From positions 1 to 58,964 of the forward strand of contig CAKZRR010000039.1 in assembly GCA_937146805.1 (NCBI GenBank): 58,964 nucleotides of DNA, given 5' to 3'. The notes below the pieces were generated by a model, which had not been told where the DNA came from, did not search any database, and saw only the letters and a list, made by a program, of their open reading frames with translations. A program made the position numbers and the translations under genes. This DNA is from an uncultured Owenweeksia sp. (GTDB taxonomy: Bacteria > Bacteroidota > Bacteroidia > Flavobacteriales > Schleiferiaceae). Positions 17,309-26,138 of this stretch are shown here, piece after piece (position 1 is the first letter of the stretch; each line of letters starts with the position of its first letter).

Positions 17309-17704
17309 ATGAGCAGTAATATTAAAATACCAAAGTTTTGTCAGTATTGTGGACAGGCATTTGTTGCCCAGACCACAACTACAAGGTATTGCTCTAAAAC
17401 TTGCAACAGCAGACACTACAAACAGAAGAAGCGAGAAGAGAAAGTTCAAGCTGCCTTACAGCAGGAAATGAATACACCTTCTCAAATGGAACAGATGCAA
17501 ACTTTGCAAACTCTTCCAATTAAAGTTGGCAATCACGTAAACCTAAGAGAGAAAGAATTTCTAAGTGTGCAAGAAGCTGCCGATTTAGTTGGTGCAAGTA
17601 GGTGGACAATACAGAGGATGATTAAAAGAGAACAAATCAAAGTTGGCAAATTAGGCAGACGAACAATTATCCCAAGAACAGAAATAGACAACCTCTTTAA
17701 ATAA
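17309..17704 (+). CDS. Zinc-finger plus helix-turn-helix protein, possible recombination directionality factor
   Basis: 131 residues. The N terminus CQYCGQAF...RYCSKTCNSRHYKQ is a treble-clef-like zinc finger (four Cys). A Q-rich linker follows, then an excisionase-type HTH from about residue 83 (LSVQEAADLVGASRWTIQRMIKREQI KVGKLGRRTIIPRTEIDNL, split here for length). It stops 7 bases before the integrase ATG, so the two form an operon. A role in excision or integrase control is inferred from fold and place. Confidence 0.75.
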   Translation: MSSNIKIPKFCQYCGQAFVAQTTTTRYCSKTCNSRHYKQKKREEKVQAALQQEMNTPSQMEQMQTLQTLPIKVGNHVNLREKEFLSVQEAADLVGASRWTIQRMIKREQIKVGKLGRRTIIPRTEIDNLFK

Positions 17705-17711
17705 CGGCATT

Positions 17712-18818
17712 ATGAAAGTAACACTTAGAAAACGAAAAAAGGGCAGTAAGGTAACTTTGTACCTGGACTACTACGACAAAGGAAAAAGAGAGTATGAACA
17801 CTTAGGATTATACCTCACACCTGACCCAGAGAAAGGAAGCCTTACCAAAGCTCAAAAAGACGAGAACAAAAAAATATTAGCACTTGCCGAAAGCATTCGT
17901 TCTAAGAGACACCTTGAAGTTCAGAATAACATATACGGCTTTAGAGACAAGGAAAAACTAAGAGGTAGTTTTCTAAATTACTTTAATAACCTAACGGAGA
18001 AAAAGAAAGCAAGTAACGGTAACTATGGTAATTGGGATGCAGTGCGAAAACACCTGAAAGCCTATTGTCCAAAAGATGTAACATTTGAGAGATTAGATGC
18101 AAAATGGGTACAAGGGTTTAGAGATTACTTGGACACGAAAGCTATAACCAAAACAGGAGATGGTATTTCACTCAATACAAAGTACTCTTACTTCAATAAA
18201 TTAAGGGCAGCTCTTAAACAAGCAGTCAAAGATGGAGTAATGAAATTCAACCCTTCTGAACAAGTAGAACCATTTCCACAAGACGAACCACAAAGAGAAT
18301 TTCTAACCTTAGACGAACTAAAGACACTATCAAAATCACACTGCAAGAATGATAATTTAAGACGGATGTTTTTATTCTCTTGCCTTACAGGCTTGAGATG
18401 GTCTGATATTGAAAAATTGAAATGGTCAGAGATACAACACTCAAAAGAGCTTGGTTACTACATACGTTTTAGACAAGCTAAAACTAATGGTATTGAAACA
18501 CAACCTATATCTGATGAAGCAAGAGCTTTGCTTGGTGATGAAGGAAAACCAGAAAAGAAAATCTTTACTGGCTTTAAATATGGGAATTGGAATAAGACAC
18601 TTTTAAAAGATTGGTTACTGGAAGCAGGTATTACTAAAAAAATAACCTTCCATTGTGCTCGTCATACTTACGCTACGCTTCAGTTGACGTTAGGCACAGA
18701 TATTTATACCGTCAGTAAATTACTTGGTCATAGGCATTTGAAAACAACAGAAATCTATGCAAAAGTGATAAACGAAAAGAAAGTAGAAGCAGCTCACAAA
18801 ATAAATATCGGACTATAA
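17712..18818 (+). CDS. Tyrosine recombinase (integrase) of the island
   Basis: 368 residues. Arm-binding N terminus (KVTLRKRKKGSKVTLYLDYYDKGK), SAM-like core-binding domain (about 90-200), catalytic domain from about 200. Catalytic residues are seen: Arg in TGLRWSDIEKL, His-x-x-Arg in FHCARHTYA, His in LLGHRHLKT and the nucleophile Tyr in TEIYAKV. It catalyses integration/excision by strand exchange; the mnmE 3' end is the inferred target because the gene lies beside attL and the direct repeats flank the island. Its stop overlaps the next gene's ATG. Confidence 0.93.
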   Translation: MKVTLRKRKKGSKVTLYLDYYDKGKREYEHLGLYLTPDPEKGSLTKAQKDENKKILALAESIRSKRHLEVQNNIYGFRDKEKLRGSFLNYFNNLTEKKKASNGNYGNWDAVRKHLKAYCPKDVTFERLDAKWVQGFRDYLDTKAITKTGDGISLNTKYSYFNKLRAALKQAVKDGVMKFNPSEQVEPFPQDEPQREFLTLDELKTLSKSHCKNDNLRRMFLFSCLTGLRWSDIEKLKWSEIQHSKELGYYIRFRQAKTNGIETQPISDEARALLGDEGKPEKKIFTGFKYGNWNKTLLKDWLLEAGITKKITFHCARHTYATLQLTLGTDIYTVSKLLGHRHLKTTEIYAKVINEKKVEAAHKINIGL

Positions 18819-19891
18819 TGGAATTAACTATATACAAGAACGTGCTATATGGCACATTAAAACCTTGGTTAATTCCAAGTGATGCTGAGAAGTTTTATCG
18901 TCAGAATATGACACCGAAATTTCAGAAACCAACTGAAAGTATTTTAGACTATTACCGAGCATTAAAAGACATACACTCTGATAAAAAGACTTTGTTCAAT
19001 GATGATGGTTTAGATATTTACAAGTCATTACCAAAATCAGACAAAGCCTTTTCTATTTTATCACCATTAGTAGATATGCTGTTACCTGTTCCAATTAATT
19101 CGGTTCAAAAATTTTATCATTATTTATTGCTAAATGAAACGACCAGATTGACAAATAGAGTTTACAATAGCTTCGTTAATTCTAATGATGAATTGCTTCA
19201 AAAAGACATTGTTCTAAATACAGTTAGATCTGCCAAAGATTTACTTCTAAAGATTGGTTCAGATAAAGAAGCATTTCCCACTGATGACCTAACAAAATTT
19301 GCATTAGAAACATTATCTATTTGTATAGTCCGGCTACTAAAAGAAACAGAATTATTATACCCTTCATTTCTAAATAGTATTCCCACAGACAAGACAGAGG
19401 CGTTTGCTGAACTTCTGCAAGCAGAAGTGCCAGCTTTTGATATAGATAAAACAACACCACTATTTACAACTATAAAAGGTATCCTTATTGGTGCTGATAA
19501 TTTCGAGTTACAGTCAGATGATAGGTTTGCTTTTGGCTACAACCAGAGGAACACAGATAGCCTAAAAACAGTGCTTTATAGTTTGCAGCGTGAAATTGAA
19601 TTGATTAATGAAACAGAAAATACTGTAGATGATTTATTAGCAATCCTTACAAGTAAGGATTTGCAATTAGGAGCAAAGCCTGTAAATCTTTTTTGTGAAA
19701 CAACACAATTCAGTTATATAGTTGCAAAATTGGAACTTCATTTTACCAATTTTAATCCTACTTCTATAGAGAAATCAAAGCTCTTTAAATCCAAGAAAGG
19801 CAACCATATAAAACGAAATAATCTATATAAAAACAAAAGCCAAAACTGTAAAAAACAGCAACAAATAGACACTATACTAAAGGGGCTGTAA
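18818..19891 (+). CDS. Unknown integrase-linked protein
   Basis: 357 residues; its ATG shares a base with the integrase stop (TAATG), so translation is probably coupled. Largely helical and acidic in the middle. The basic tail (EKSKLFKSKKGNHIKRNNLYKNK) follows a conserved-looking CETTQFSYIVAKL stretch that I associate with Bacteroidota element proteins (possibly DUF6617), without certainty. No catalytic motif is visible. A role in control of transfer, replication or regulation is possible but unproven. Confidence 0.6.
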   Translation: MELTIYKNVLYGTLKPWLIPSDAEKFYRQNMTPKFQKPTESILDYYRALKDIHSDKKTLFNDDGLDIYKSLPKSDKAFSILSPLVDMLLPVPINSVQKFYHYLLLNETTRLTNRVYNSFVNSNDELLQKDIVLNTVRSAKDLLLKIGSDKEAFPTDDLTKFALETLSICIVRLLKETELLYPSFLNSIPTDKTEAFAELLQAEVPAFDIDKTTPLFTTIKGILIGADNFELQSDDRFAFGYNQRNTDSLKTVLYSLQREIELINETENTVDDLLAILTSKDLQLGAKPVNLFCETTQFSYIVAKLELHFTNFNPTSIEKSKLFKSKKGNHIKRNNLYKNKSQNCKKQQQIDTILKGL

Positions 19892-19899
19892 ATAAAAAC

Positions 19900-19943
19900 A
19901 GTAAGATGAGTAAGATATAGTAGTAAGACGTTACTGTCTTACT
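19900..19943. repeat. AGTAAGA repeat cluster with inverted copy
   Basis: AGTAAGA occurs directly at 19900, 19909 and 19922 and inverted (TCTTACT) at 19937. The last two form an 8-bp stem (AGTAAGAC / GTCTTACT) around GTTACT. It lies in the only gap between the integrase unit and the HTH/primase unit, where an operator or origin would be expected. Confidence 0.5.
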
Positions 19944-20012
19944 GATTGCCAGTGTGTTACGAAAGAAGTTTGTCGAGTAATTATTTGATAAACATTTAAA
20001 AATCGTAACACA

Positions 20013-20315
20013 ATGAGTAACGAAAATTTAATCTTAGAAAGGCTCTCACAGATAGAGCAAAAAATTGATGAACAAGCATTACTAAAGAAAGAAGTTCTCA
20101 ACTTCAATGATGCCTGTAAGTATTTAGATATAAGTGCTTCTCACTTATACAAACTCACTTCTCAAAAATTAGTACCGCACTTCTGCCCACAGGGCAAGAA
20201 GTTGTACTTCAATCGTGCCGAACTGGACGAGTGGTTACAACGTAATCGCCAAAGCTCTACGGAAGAAATTGAGCAAGAAGCTGCCAATTATGTCATTAAC
20301 AATAAAAGGAAATAG
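20013..20315 (+). CDS. Helix-turn-helix (excisionase-type) DNA-binding protein
   Basis: 100 residues. N-terminal coiled-coil-like helix (LILERLSQIEQKIDEQALLKKE), then a MerR/Xis-type HTH: LNFNDACKYLDISASHLYKLTSQKLVPHFCPQG, followed by the wing KKLYFNRAELDEWLQ. Proteins of this type serve as excisionases or repressors in Bacteroidota mobile elements. It is followed 2 bases later by a second, related protein. Confidence 0.8.
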   Translation: MSNENLILERLSQIEQKIDEQALLKKEVLNFNDACKYLDISASHLYKLTSQKLVPHFCPQGKKLYFNRAELDEWLQRNRQSSTEEIEQEAANYVINNKRK

Positions 20316-20317
20316 AT

Positions 20318-20596
20318 ATGGGCTTCTACAATCCTTTAGACGAGAAATTGGAACAGATTGAAGACCGATTGGATGATATGCTTCTAATGCTTAAAGACAA
20401 GCAAAGAACCAATCCAGATCAAGTCTTTTTTGACAACCAAGAGTTTCTGCAAATTATGAATATCTCAAAGCGTACCGCCCAATATTGGCGAGACAGTGGG
20501 CAGGTTGGCTATTGCCAAATCGGCCACAAAATCTACTACCGCTTATCAGACATTCTCACTTTGCTCGATAAGAATTTCAAAACACCAGTTCAATAA
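20318..20596 (+). CDS. Second helix-turn-helix DNA-binding protein
   Basis: 92 residues, built like its neighbour: N-terminal coiled coil (DEKLEQIEDRLDDMLLMLKDK), HTH (FLQIMNISKRTAQYWRDSGQVGYCQIG) and wing (HKIYYRLSDILTLLDK). The tandem pair is a usual feature ahead of DUF3987 genes in Bacteroidota elements. Together they may set excision or replication of the island. Confidence 0.78.
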   Translation: MGFYNPLDEKLEQIEDRLDDMLLMLKDKQRTNPDQVFFDNQEFLQIMNISKRTAQYWRDSGQVGYCQIGHKIYYRLSDILTLLDKNFKTPVQ

Positions 20597-20621
20597 TGCA
20601 CGACCTTCAAAATTTATAATA

Positions 20622-22865
20622 ATGGCTTCTTCAACAATATTTAAAAAATTCAATCAACCTATAGAAAACAAAGCAATTCTACTCATAACCAAAGACATTG
20701 CAGAGGGCAAATACAAAGACCTTGTAGAGCCTATAAGAATGGCAATAGGAATGGGTAAACCTGAAAGAGTAGATAGGTTAAAAAAAGACTTGCCAGCTTT
20801 CACACCTTCTGGAACATTTGAAGGTGGTCGTAAAATGGAATACTTAAAAATGTATAGTGGTTTTGTTCACTTAGATTTTGATAAGCTAAGACCTGATGAA
20901 TTAGCTAAAGCCAAATCACAGGTACAAGAATTACCTACCACTTTTGCTTGTTTCACAAGCCCAAGCGGTAACGGCCTAAAAGTTTTTATAGAAGTAGATA
21001 GTTCTGTAGAACACCATAGTGCCGCATATAAGCAAGTACAGGAACATTACGAGCAATATCTGAGCATAGAGGCAGACCCAAAATGTAAAGACGTTACAAG
21101 GCTTTGCTTTGTGTCTCACGACACAGAAGCATACCGCAATATCCATAACGAAAAGTTCAAAGTTGAACTATCACAAAACAGCTTACTGGAACAAGTCCCA
21201 AAACCTTTGGTTTCGCCACCAGTTATTCAAGAATCGTACAATCCATTCTTAGATGAACAATTAGCTGAATGTGTACGATTTACCGAAAACAAATACCAGT
21301 ACTATGATGGTAACAGAAATAACTACATATATCAATTAGCGTGTAACTGTAATAGAAAAGGGATTGCCTATGACGATACATTGGATTTTATCAAGCAGAA
21401 CTATGACCTTAAAGAGTTTGAAATTAACGCTTCCGTAAAAAGTGCTTATAATCATAACGCTACTCAATTTGGACAGTACAAGAAGATAAAACCACCCATT
21501 CAAGAAAACACGGATGCAGAAACAGATTATCTTAAAAATACACCTACATATAGAGATGAATTATTTGAAGTTCTTCCAGAGATATTGAAGAATGGCTCGC
21601 AAGCATTTGATGATAAAAGAGAAAGAGACGTATTTCTAACAGGAGCTTTGGCTATCCTTAGCGGTTGCCTTCCTAATGTAAGTGGCGAATATGCAAGAGA
21701 AACAGTTTATCCTAATCTGTTTGCATTTGTAATAGCACCTGCCGCAAGCGGCAAGGGTGCATTAAAGTTTGCAAAGAACTTAGGAGATAAATACCAGGAT
21801 CACCTATTAGAATGTCATAAAGTTGCCAAAGAACAATATGAAGTAGAACTGGCAGAGCATAAAGCGGTACAAAGAGACAGAAAGAAAGGTGAACCTGTTA
21901 ATACAGAAGAACCAGAAAAACCACCATTTAAAGTAGCATTCATTCCTGCCAACAGTAGTTACGCTAAAATCCTACAACATATACAGCAGAATGAAGGTAC
22001 GGGCATAATTTGTGAAACAGAAGCCGACAGTATGGGTAATGTAATGAAACAAGAATGGGGAGGTTACTCTGATATGCTTCGCAAATCATTTCACCACGAG
22101 ACCATAAGTTTATCACGAAAGACCAATGATGAATACATTTCTATAAAAGAACCTAAAATATCTATTGCCTTGTCGGGCACACCCGGACAAGTAGGTAATT
22201 TGATTTCTTCAGCAGAAGATGGTTTATTTAGTCGCTTTATCTTTTACACTTTCAAAGTTGAAGAACAACTTTGGCGTGATGTGTCGCCTTTCGGCAACCC
22301 TATCAACTTAAATGAACATTTCACAAACTTGTCAAGCCAAGTCTTTTCAATGGTTCAGTTTTTTGAGCAATCCAATACCATTATAAAACTAACTCGTGAC
22401 CAATGGTTAACTATCAATGAAGTTGGACAAAAATGGTTGACAGAAATTACAATCTTCACTTCGGAGGAAGCAGGAAGTGTAGCCAAACGTTTAGGAGTAA
22501 TATTATATAGATTGGCAATGATATTTACAGCGTTAAGAAAGTTTGAAAATGGAGAGGTAACCCAAGAAGTGTTATGTACGGATGAAGATTTTGAGATAGC
22601 CCTAAGCATTGCAAATACATTCATAGAGCATAGTGTTATTATGTTTAATAATCTTCCAAAACAAGAAAAGGTAATGCCATTTAAAGGTAGTAACAAGCAA
22701 GCATTCTTTACAGGTTTACCTATTAAGTTCAAGCGAGAGGAAGCGGTACAGATTGGTATATCTCACAATATCAAAGAAAGAACGGTTGGTTCACTACTCA
22801 AAAAACTACTGCAACAAGGCATTTTAACCCAACCAGAGTACGGCTTTTATCAGAAAGTTAGTTGA
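20622..22865 (+). CDS. VirE-N/DUF3987 primase-helicase-type protein
   Basis: 747 residues from ATG 20622; a longer frame from 20496 would overlap the previous gene and is rejected. N-terminal ~200 residues match the BT4734/VirE-N type (MEYLKMYSGFVHLDFDKL, TFACFTSPSGNGLKVFIEVD), a primase-like fold. The middle and C-terminal part is DUF3987, with a P-loop-like APAASGKGALKFAKNLG near residue 370 and an acidic CETEADSM further on. Such proteins are taken to help replicate or mobilise the excised element. Reads with the two HTH genes. Confidence 0.8.
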   Translation: MASSTIFKKFNQPIENKAILLITKDIAEGKYKDLVEPIRMAIGMGKPERVDRLKKDLPAFTPSGTFEGGRKMEYLKMYSGFVHLDFDKLRPDELAKAKSQVQELPTTFACFTSPSGNGLKVFIEVDSSVEHHSAAYKQVQEHYEQYLSIEADPKCKDVTRLCFVSHDTEAYRNIHNEKFKVELSQNSLLEQVPKPLVSPPVIQESYNPFLDEQLAECVRFTENKYQYYDGNRNNYIYQLACNCNRKGIAYDDTLDFIKQNYDLKEFEINASVKSAYNHNATQFGQYKKIKPPIQENTDAETDYLKNTPTYRDELFEVLPEILKNGSQAFDDKRERDVFLTGALAILSGCLPNVSGEYARETVYPNLFAFVIAPAASGKGALKFAKNLGDKYQDHLLECHKVAKEQYEVELAEHKAVQRDRKKGEPVNTEEPEKPPFKVAFIPANSSYAKILQHIQQNEGTGIICETEADSMGNVMKQEWGGYSDMLRKSFHHETISLSRKTNDEYISIKEPKISIALSGTPGQVGNLISSAEDGLFSRFIFYTFKVEEQLWRDVSPFGNPINLNEHFTNLSSQVFSMVQFFEQSNTIIKLTRDQWLTINEVGQKWLTEITIFTSEEAGSVAKRLGVILYRLAMIFTALRKFENGEVTQEVLCTDEDFEIALSIANTFIEHSVIMFNNLPKQEKVMPFKGSNKQAFFTGLPIKFKREEAVQIGISHNIKERTVGSLLKKLLQQGILTQPEYGFYQKVS

Positions 22866-22915
22866 TGCTTTAATTTCTATCCTGTTTCTATTGTCCTATT
22901 TTCTCTTGTTTGTTG

Positions 22916-22948
22916 TACATTTGTCATTTAATGTCAAGTGAACATTTG
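22916..22948 (+). promoter_or_regulatory. Promoter region of the XRE-Argonaute unit
   Basis: TACATTTG (22916-22923) matches TAnnTTTG. A second near-match, AACATTTG (22941-22948), ends 5 bases before the XRE ATG with TTTG 17 bases upstream of it. The region follows the end of the DUF3987 gene, so the Argonaute unit probably has its own promoter. Confidence 0.4.
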
Positions 22949-22952
22949 AACA

Positions 22953-23237
22953 ATGAATAATTTTGGAGACCTTATTAGAGCCAAACGAGAAGAAAAAGAA
23001 ATGCTTCTACGACACCTGGCAGCAGAGTTAGATATTGACACAGCTCAGCTTAGCAAGATGGAAAGAGGGGAACGAACAGCAAGACGTGAACACGTAGTTG
23101 AACTTACTAAAATACTTAGTCTTGATAAAGAAGAAACATTGTCAATCTGGTTAGCTGACCAAATATGTTTGCTATTGGCAAAAGAAAAACAAGCTCTGAG
23201 AGCCTTAAAACTCGCAGAGACAACATTGAGTAAATAA
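22953..23237 (+). CDS. XRE-family regulator, controller-protein type
   Basis: 94 residues. HTH_3 fold from the start: FGDLIRAKREEKEMLLRHLAAELDIDTAQLSKMERGERTAR (about residues 4-45), then LTKILSLDKEETLSIWLADQI and a helical tail. In Bacteroidota, close relatives stand in front of restriction-modification genes and delay their expression on entering a new cell. Here the following gene is an Argonaute, 8 bases downstream, so the regulator probably controls it. Regulation of a defence gene is an inference from position. Confidence 0.85.
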   Translation: MNNFGDLIRAKREEKEMLLRHLAAELDIDTAQLSKMERGERTARREHVVELTKILSLDKEETLSIWLADQICLLLAKEKQALRALKLAETTLSK

Positions 23238-23245
23238 TTCAAAAC

Positions 23246-25294
23246 GTGCAGAAACTTAATATCAATATAATTCCATTTAGCCACCCCTTTGCAAGCAAAG
23301 AGTTTGGCTTTTATGCTGAGAAAAAAGAAGGCACATATCCTGTCCATAGGTCAGAGTTACCACAGCCTCTTTGGGCAAAGTATGAAGAAGAATTTCAAGA
23401 TATTAAGTACCTCTATTCTGATTTTGTTTCTGTTGATGATACAGATTATAAGGCAACAGTAGATTTTAAAGAGAGTTCAAGGTTTGCAAAACACTTTTAT
23501 ACCACCAGTATTTTATCATATTTTAAGGACAAGGCTGATGCAATAAACAAGAACTTTGTAGGAGATATACAATTATGGTTTAAAGATGAAAGCCTTTCGG
23601 CTTCCACTTTTACAGCATACGAGAAATACACTTTGAAAATAGAATTTTCAAGACTTACTTCAAGCCCTGCATTATTAATTACCTATGATGGCGTGTCTAA
23701 AGTTTCTACAAAAAGTATTGCTGAAATAGATATACCTACAGAGAATTTTAAAACCATAATATTCAGAAACAGGATTACTAAGTTCGATAGATTAGATGAA
23801 GAAGCAAAGCAGAACCTTACAGAGGCATTCCCATTACTTTCATTCTCATTAAAAGACATTCTCAAAATACCACAAAACAGACCAAAGAGAGTAAATAAAT
23901 ACCTACCATATCACAAGAAGATAAATGAGTTTTATAATCAGTATTTGAACAATAAAGCATTCAGAGAATTGCTTCCTTTAGATAGTAATGGGTTTTATAA
24001 TATTCCAGATAAGGACGTATTCAGAATAAACTATAAATCCAATAACTTAAAATTTTACAACGGTACAGAAATAGATCCTCAAAAGGGAATGAAAATGGGG
24101 CCATATAAAACAGCCCAAAATCCAAATAATATTAGTTTCTTTTTTGTGTATCATAAACCAGATAGAGCAAAAGCTGTTGCACAGCTTTACTCTTATTTTA
24201 CAAATGGTTATCAGAAAAACGGCTACACAGTTTTCAAACCCCTAAAGGAATATATTAAGCAACCATTTCATATAGCCAAGGATGATAGTATCGCATTTGA
24301 AAATCCTGAGACAGCATTAAAGGAAATTAAGCAACATTTAGTTGACTTCAATCCCAAGCCGAATACTCAATATGTAGCTATTTATGTAAGCCCTATAAGT
24401 AAGAACGAGAGAGACCCGGAAAGGATAATGCTTTATTACAAGGTCAAAGAAGAATTACTTAAACATAATATCACTTCTCAAGTAATATACAATCAGAATA
24501 TATTCAATGATTACTTCAATTACTACTTGCCTAATATCGCTATCGCTCTATTGGCAAAAATTGGTGGTATTCCTTGGCGTTTAGACAGAGCACCCACACA
24601 AGAGCTTATTGTTGGTGTAGGTGCATTTAATTCTATCACTACTAAAAGTCGATATGTAGGCAGTGCATTTTGTTTTAATAATGAAGGTGAGTTTAAAGGC
24701 TTTGACTGTTTCAGAAATAATGAAATGGATTTATTGGTAGGTGCTATAAGAAAGCAAATACTAACATATTTAATAACCAATGGCGAGAATGCCAAAAGAC
24801 TAATCATACATTATTACAAGGTATTTAGTAAAGACGAATTAGACCCAGTTCAGCGTATGTTAGGAAAATTAGGCTTGGACATTCCTGTAATAGTAGTAAC
24901 AATAAACAAGACAGAGAGTAAAGACTATGTAGCTTTTGATACTAATTCAGATGCTTTAATGCCATTAAGTGGGACTATTATTGACATATCAAGAAATAAG
25001 CATTTATTATTCAATAATACTCGCTATTCAGAAAATGGATATGCACCTAAAGACAATCCGTTTCCTGTAAAACTACAACTCTATTGCACAGTAGAAGGTT
25101 ACTTTGACAATCCCGCAGTTAAGAAAGAAATAATAGACCAGGTATATCAATTCAGCCGTATGTATTGGAAATCAGTAAAACAACAAAACCTACCTGTTAC
25201 TATTAAATACCCAGAAATGGTAGCTCAAATATTCCCGTTTTTTGAAGCAGATAAATTAGAAGATTTTGCTAAAAATAATTTGTGGTTTTTATGA
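23246..25294 (+). CDS. Prokaryotic Argonaute (long type) with probably inactive PIWI
   Basis: 682 residues. The N-terminal ~360 residues hold the N and linker (and possibly PAZ-like) regions. MID spans about 370-445: QYVAIYVSPI, then the guide 5'-end pocket pattern Y-K (398-399), Q (412) and K (438) in SQVIYNQ / LAKIGGIPWRL, a strong Argonaute hallmark. PIWI spans about 450-682. The first catalytic Asp (IGID-type) is Gly459 in LIVGVGAF, and the second (H-x-D) is Tyr524 in IIHYYKVF, so slicing is unlikely. The C terminus LWFL fits the family. It follows an XRE gene by 8 bases and overlaps a Fur gene (ATGA). Guide-dependent target binding is inferred; no fused or directly adjacent nuclease is seen. 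Confidence 0.9.
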   Translation: MQKLNINIIPFSHPFASKEFGFYAEKKEGTYPVHRSELPQPLWAKYEEEFQDIKYLYSDFVSVDDTDYKATVDFKESSRFAKHFYTTSILSYFKDKADAINKNFVGDIQLWFKDESLSASTFTAYEKYTLKIEFSRLTSSPALLITYDGVSKVSTKSIAEIDIPTENFKTIIFRNRITKFDRLDEEAKQNLTEAFPLLSFSLKDILKIPQNRPKRVNKYLPYHKKINEFYNQYLNNKAFRELLPLDSNGFYNIPDKDVFRINYKSNNLKFYNGTEIDPQKGMKMGPYKTAQNPNNISFFFVYHKPDRAKAVAQLYSYFTNGYQKNGYTVFKPLKEYIKQPFHIAKDDSIAFENPETALKEIKQHLVDFNPKPNTQYVAIYVSPISKNERDPERIMLYYKVKEELLKHNITSQVIYNQNIFNDYFNYYLPNIAIALLAKIGGIPWRLDRAPTQELIVGVGAFNSITTKSRYVGSAFCFNNEGEFKGFDCFRNNEMDLLVGAIRKQILTYLITNGENAKRLIIHYYKVFSKDELDPVQRMLGKLGLDIPVIVVTINKTESKDYVAFDTNSDALMPLSGTIIDISRNKHLLFNNTRYSENGYAPKDNPFPVKLQLYCTVEGYFDNPAVKKEIIDQVYQFSRMYWKSVKQQNLPVTIKYPEMVAQIFPFFEADKLEDFAKNNLWFL

Positions 25295-25704
25295 GTGATA
25301 AAATAGAAAACGAACTAACCCAACGCCACATAAAGCCTACCGCTATGCGGATATTGGTCTTGCAATATTTTATGGAGCAAACTCGTGCAGTCTCGCTTCA
25401 AGACATAGAGTTATCGTTTGTAAATGCCGATAAAAGCACCCTATACCGAACTCTAAAAACATTTGAAAAAAACAAATTAGTACATACCATAGATGATGGC
25501 ACAAAGCAACTCAAATACGCCTTATGTCTATCTACCTGTCAGTGTGAAGCCATAGATCAACACTATCATTTCCACTGTCTTAATTGTGAAAACACTTACT
25601 GCCTTACTTCTCTCAATATTCCAACCATTGAATTACCGCAAGACTTTACAATGAAACAAGCCAATCTGGTAATCAAAGGGAGGTGTGCAAATTGTAAAAC
25701 ATAA
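25291..25704 (+). CDS. Fur-family metal-dependent regulator
   Basis: 138 residues or so from the ATG at 25291, which overlaps the Argonaute stop as ATGA. Winged helix (KPTAMRILVLQYFMEQT...SLQDIEL...DKSTLYRTLKTFEKNKLVH), then the metal-binding dimer domain with CQCEAIDQHYHFHCLNCENTYCL: His/Cys ligands and two C-x-x-C pairs (HCLNCE and GRCANCK) for structural zinc. This is the Zur/PerR/Fur group; the metal sensed is not clear. Downstream lies a metal-efflux operon, so it may belong to that module, yet it is translationally coupled to the Argonaute. Confidence 0.87.
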   Translation: MSDKIENELTQRHIKPTAMRILVLQYFMEQTRAVSLQDIELSFVNADKSTLYRTLKTFEKNKLVHTIDDGTKQLKYALCLSTCQCEAIDQHYHFHCLNCENTYCLTSLNIPTIELPQDFTMKQANLVIKGRCANCKT

Positions 25705-25735
25705 CCTTTGCAACTAACTTGCAAGGAAGGTTTCT

Positions 25736-25743
25736 TATCTTTG
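25736..25743 (+). promoter_or_regulatory. -7 promoter box of the metal-efflux operon
   Basis: TATCTTTG matches TAnnTTTG and ends 5 bases before the GTG start at 25748, implying an almost leaderless mRNA. A Fur-type or ArsR-type operator is not obvious around it. Confidence 0.45.
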
Positions 25744-25747
25744 CTTC

Positions 25748-26071
25748 GTGAAATTACTAACAGGCATAATGGCAATCTATTTCACGGCACTTTCTATAAT
25801 GCCGTGTACTGATGGTATTTCGCAAATAGAAACCCACACCTCTTCTGAGGTTTCAGTATCAGATAATCACCACGACCACTCGCATAATGAAGAAGATGGC
25901 TGTACGCCTTTTTGTGTTTGTGCTTGTTGTGGTACAATAGTGGTGATGCCTTCTATTTTTCAAATTGGTATGAGAAGAATTGATTTAACTTCTACCTACC
26001 AGTTTTCATATACTTTTGATTATTCCTTCGATTACAATGAAGGTATTTGGCACCCACCTGCCATAAGTTAA
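25748..26071 (+). CDS. Small His/Cys-rich exported protein (DUF6660-like) of the metal operon
   Basis: 107 residues, GTG start. Signal peptide (MKLLTGIMAIYFTALSIMP), then HHDHSHNEEDGCTPFCVCACCG, a cluster of His and Cys residues well suited to binding soft or transition metals. Small proteins of this type precede CzcA/CusA genes in Bacteroidota (DUF6660). Probably a periplasmic metal binder serving the efflux pump encoded 67 bases downstream. Confidence 0.7.
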   Translation: MKLLTGIMAIYFTALSIMPCTDGISQIETHTSSEVSVSDNHHDHSHNEEDGCTPFCVCACCGTIVVMPSIFQIGMRRIDLTSTYQFSYTFDYSFDYNEGIWHPPAIS

Positions 26072-26138
26072 GACTACTATACAGGGATAAGTATGCCCTG
26101 TTCATTCCACAGTACTTAACTTTTATAAAAAATAGCAA

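Noticed and set aside
18818-19891. RteC-type regulator of Bacteroides conjugative elements
   Set aside because: The size and place were suggestive, but I see none of the sequence features I associate with RteC, so it is left as unknown.
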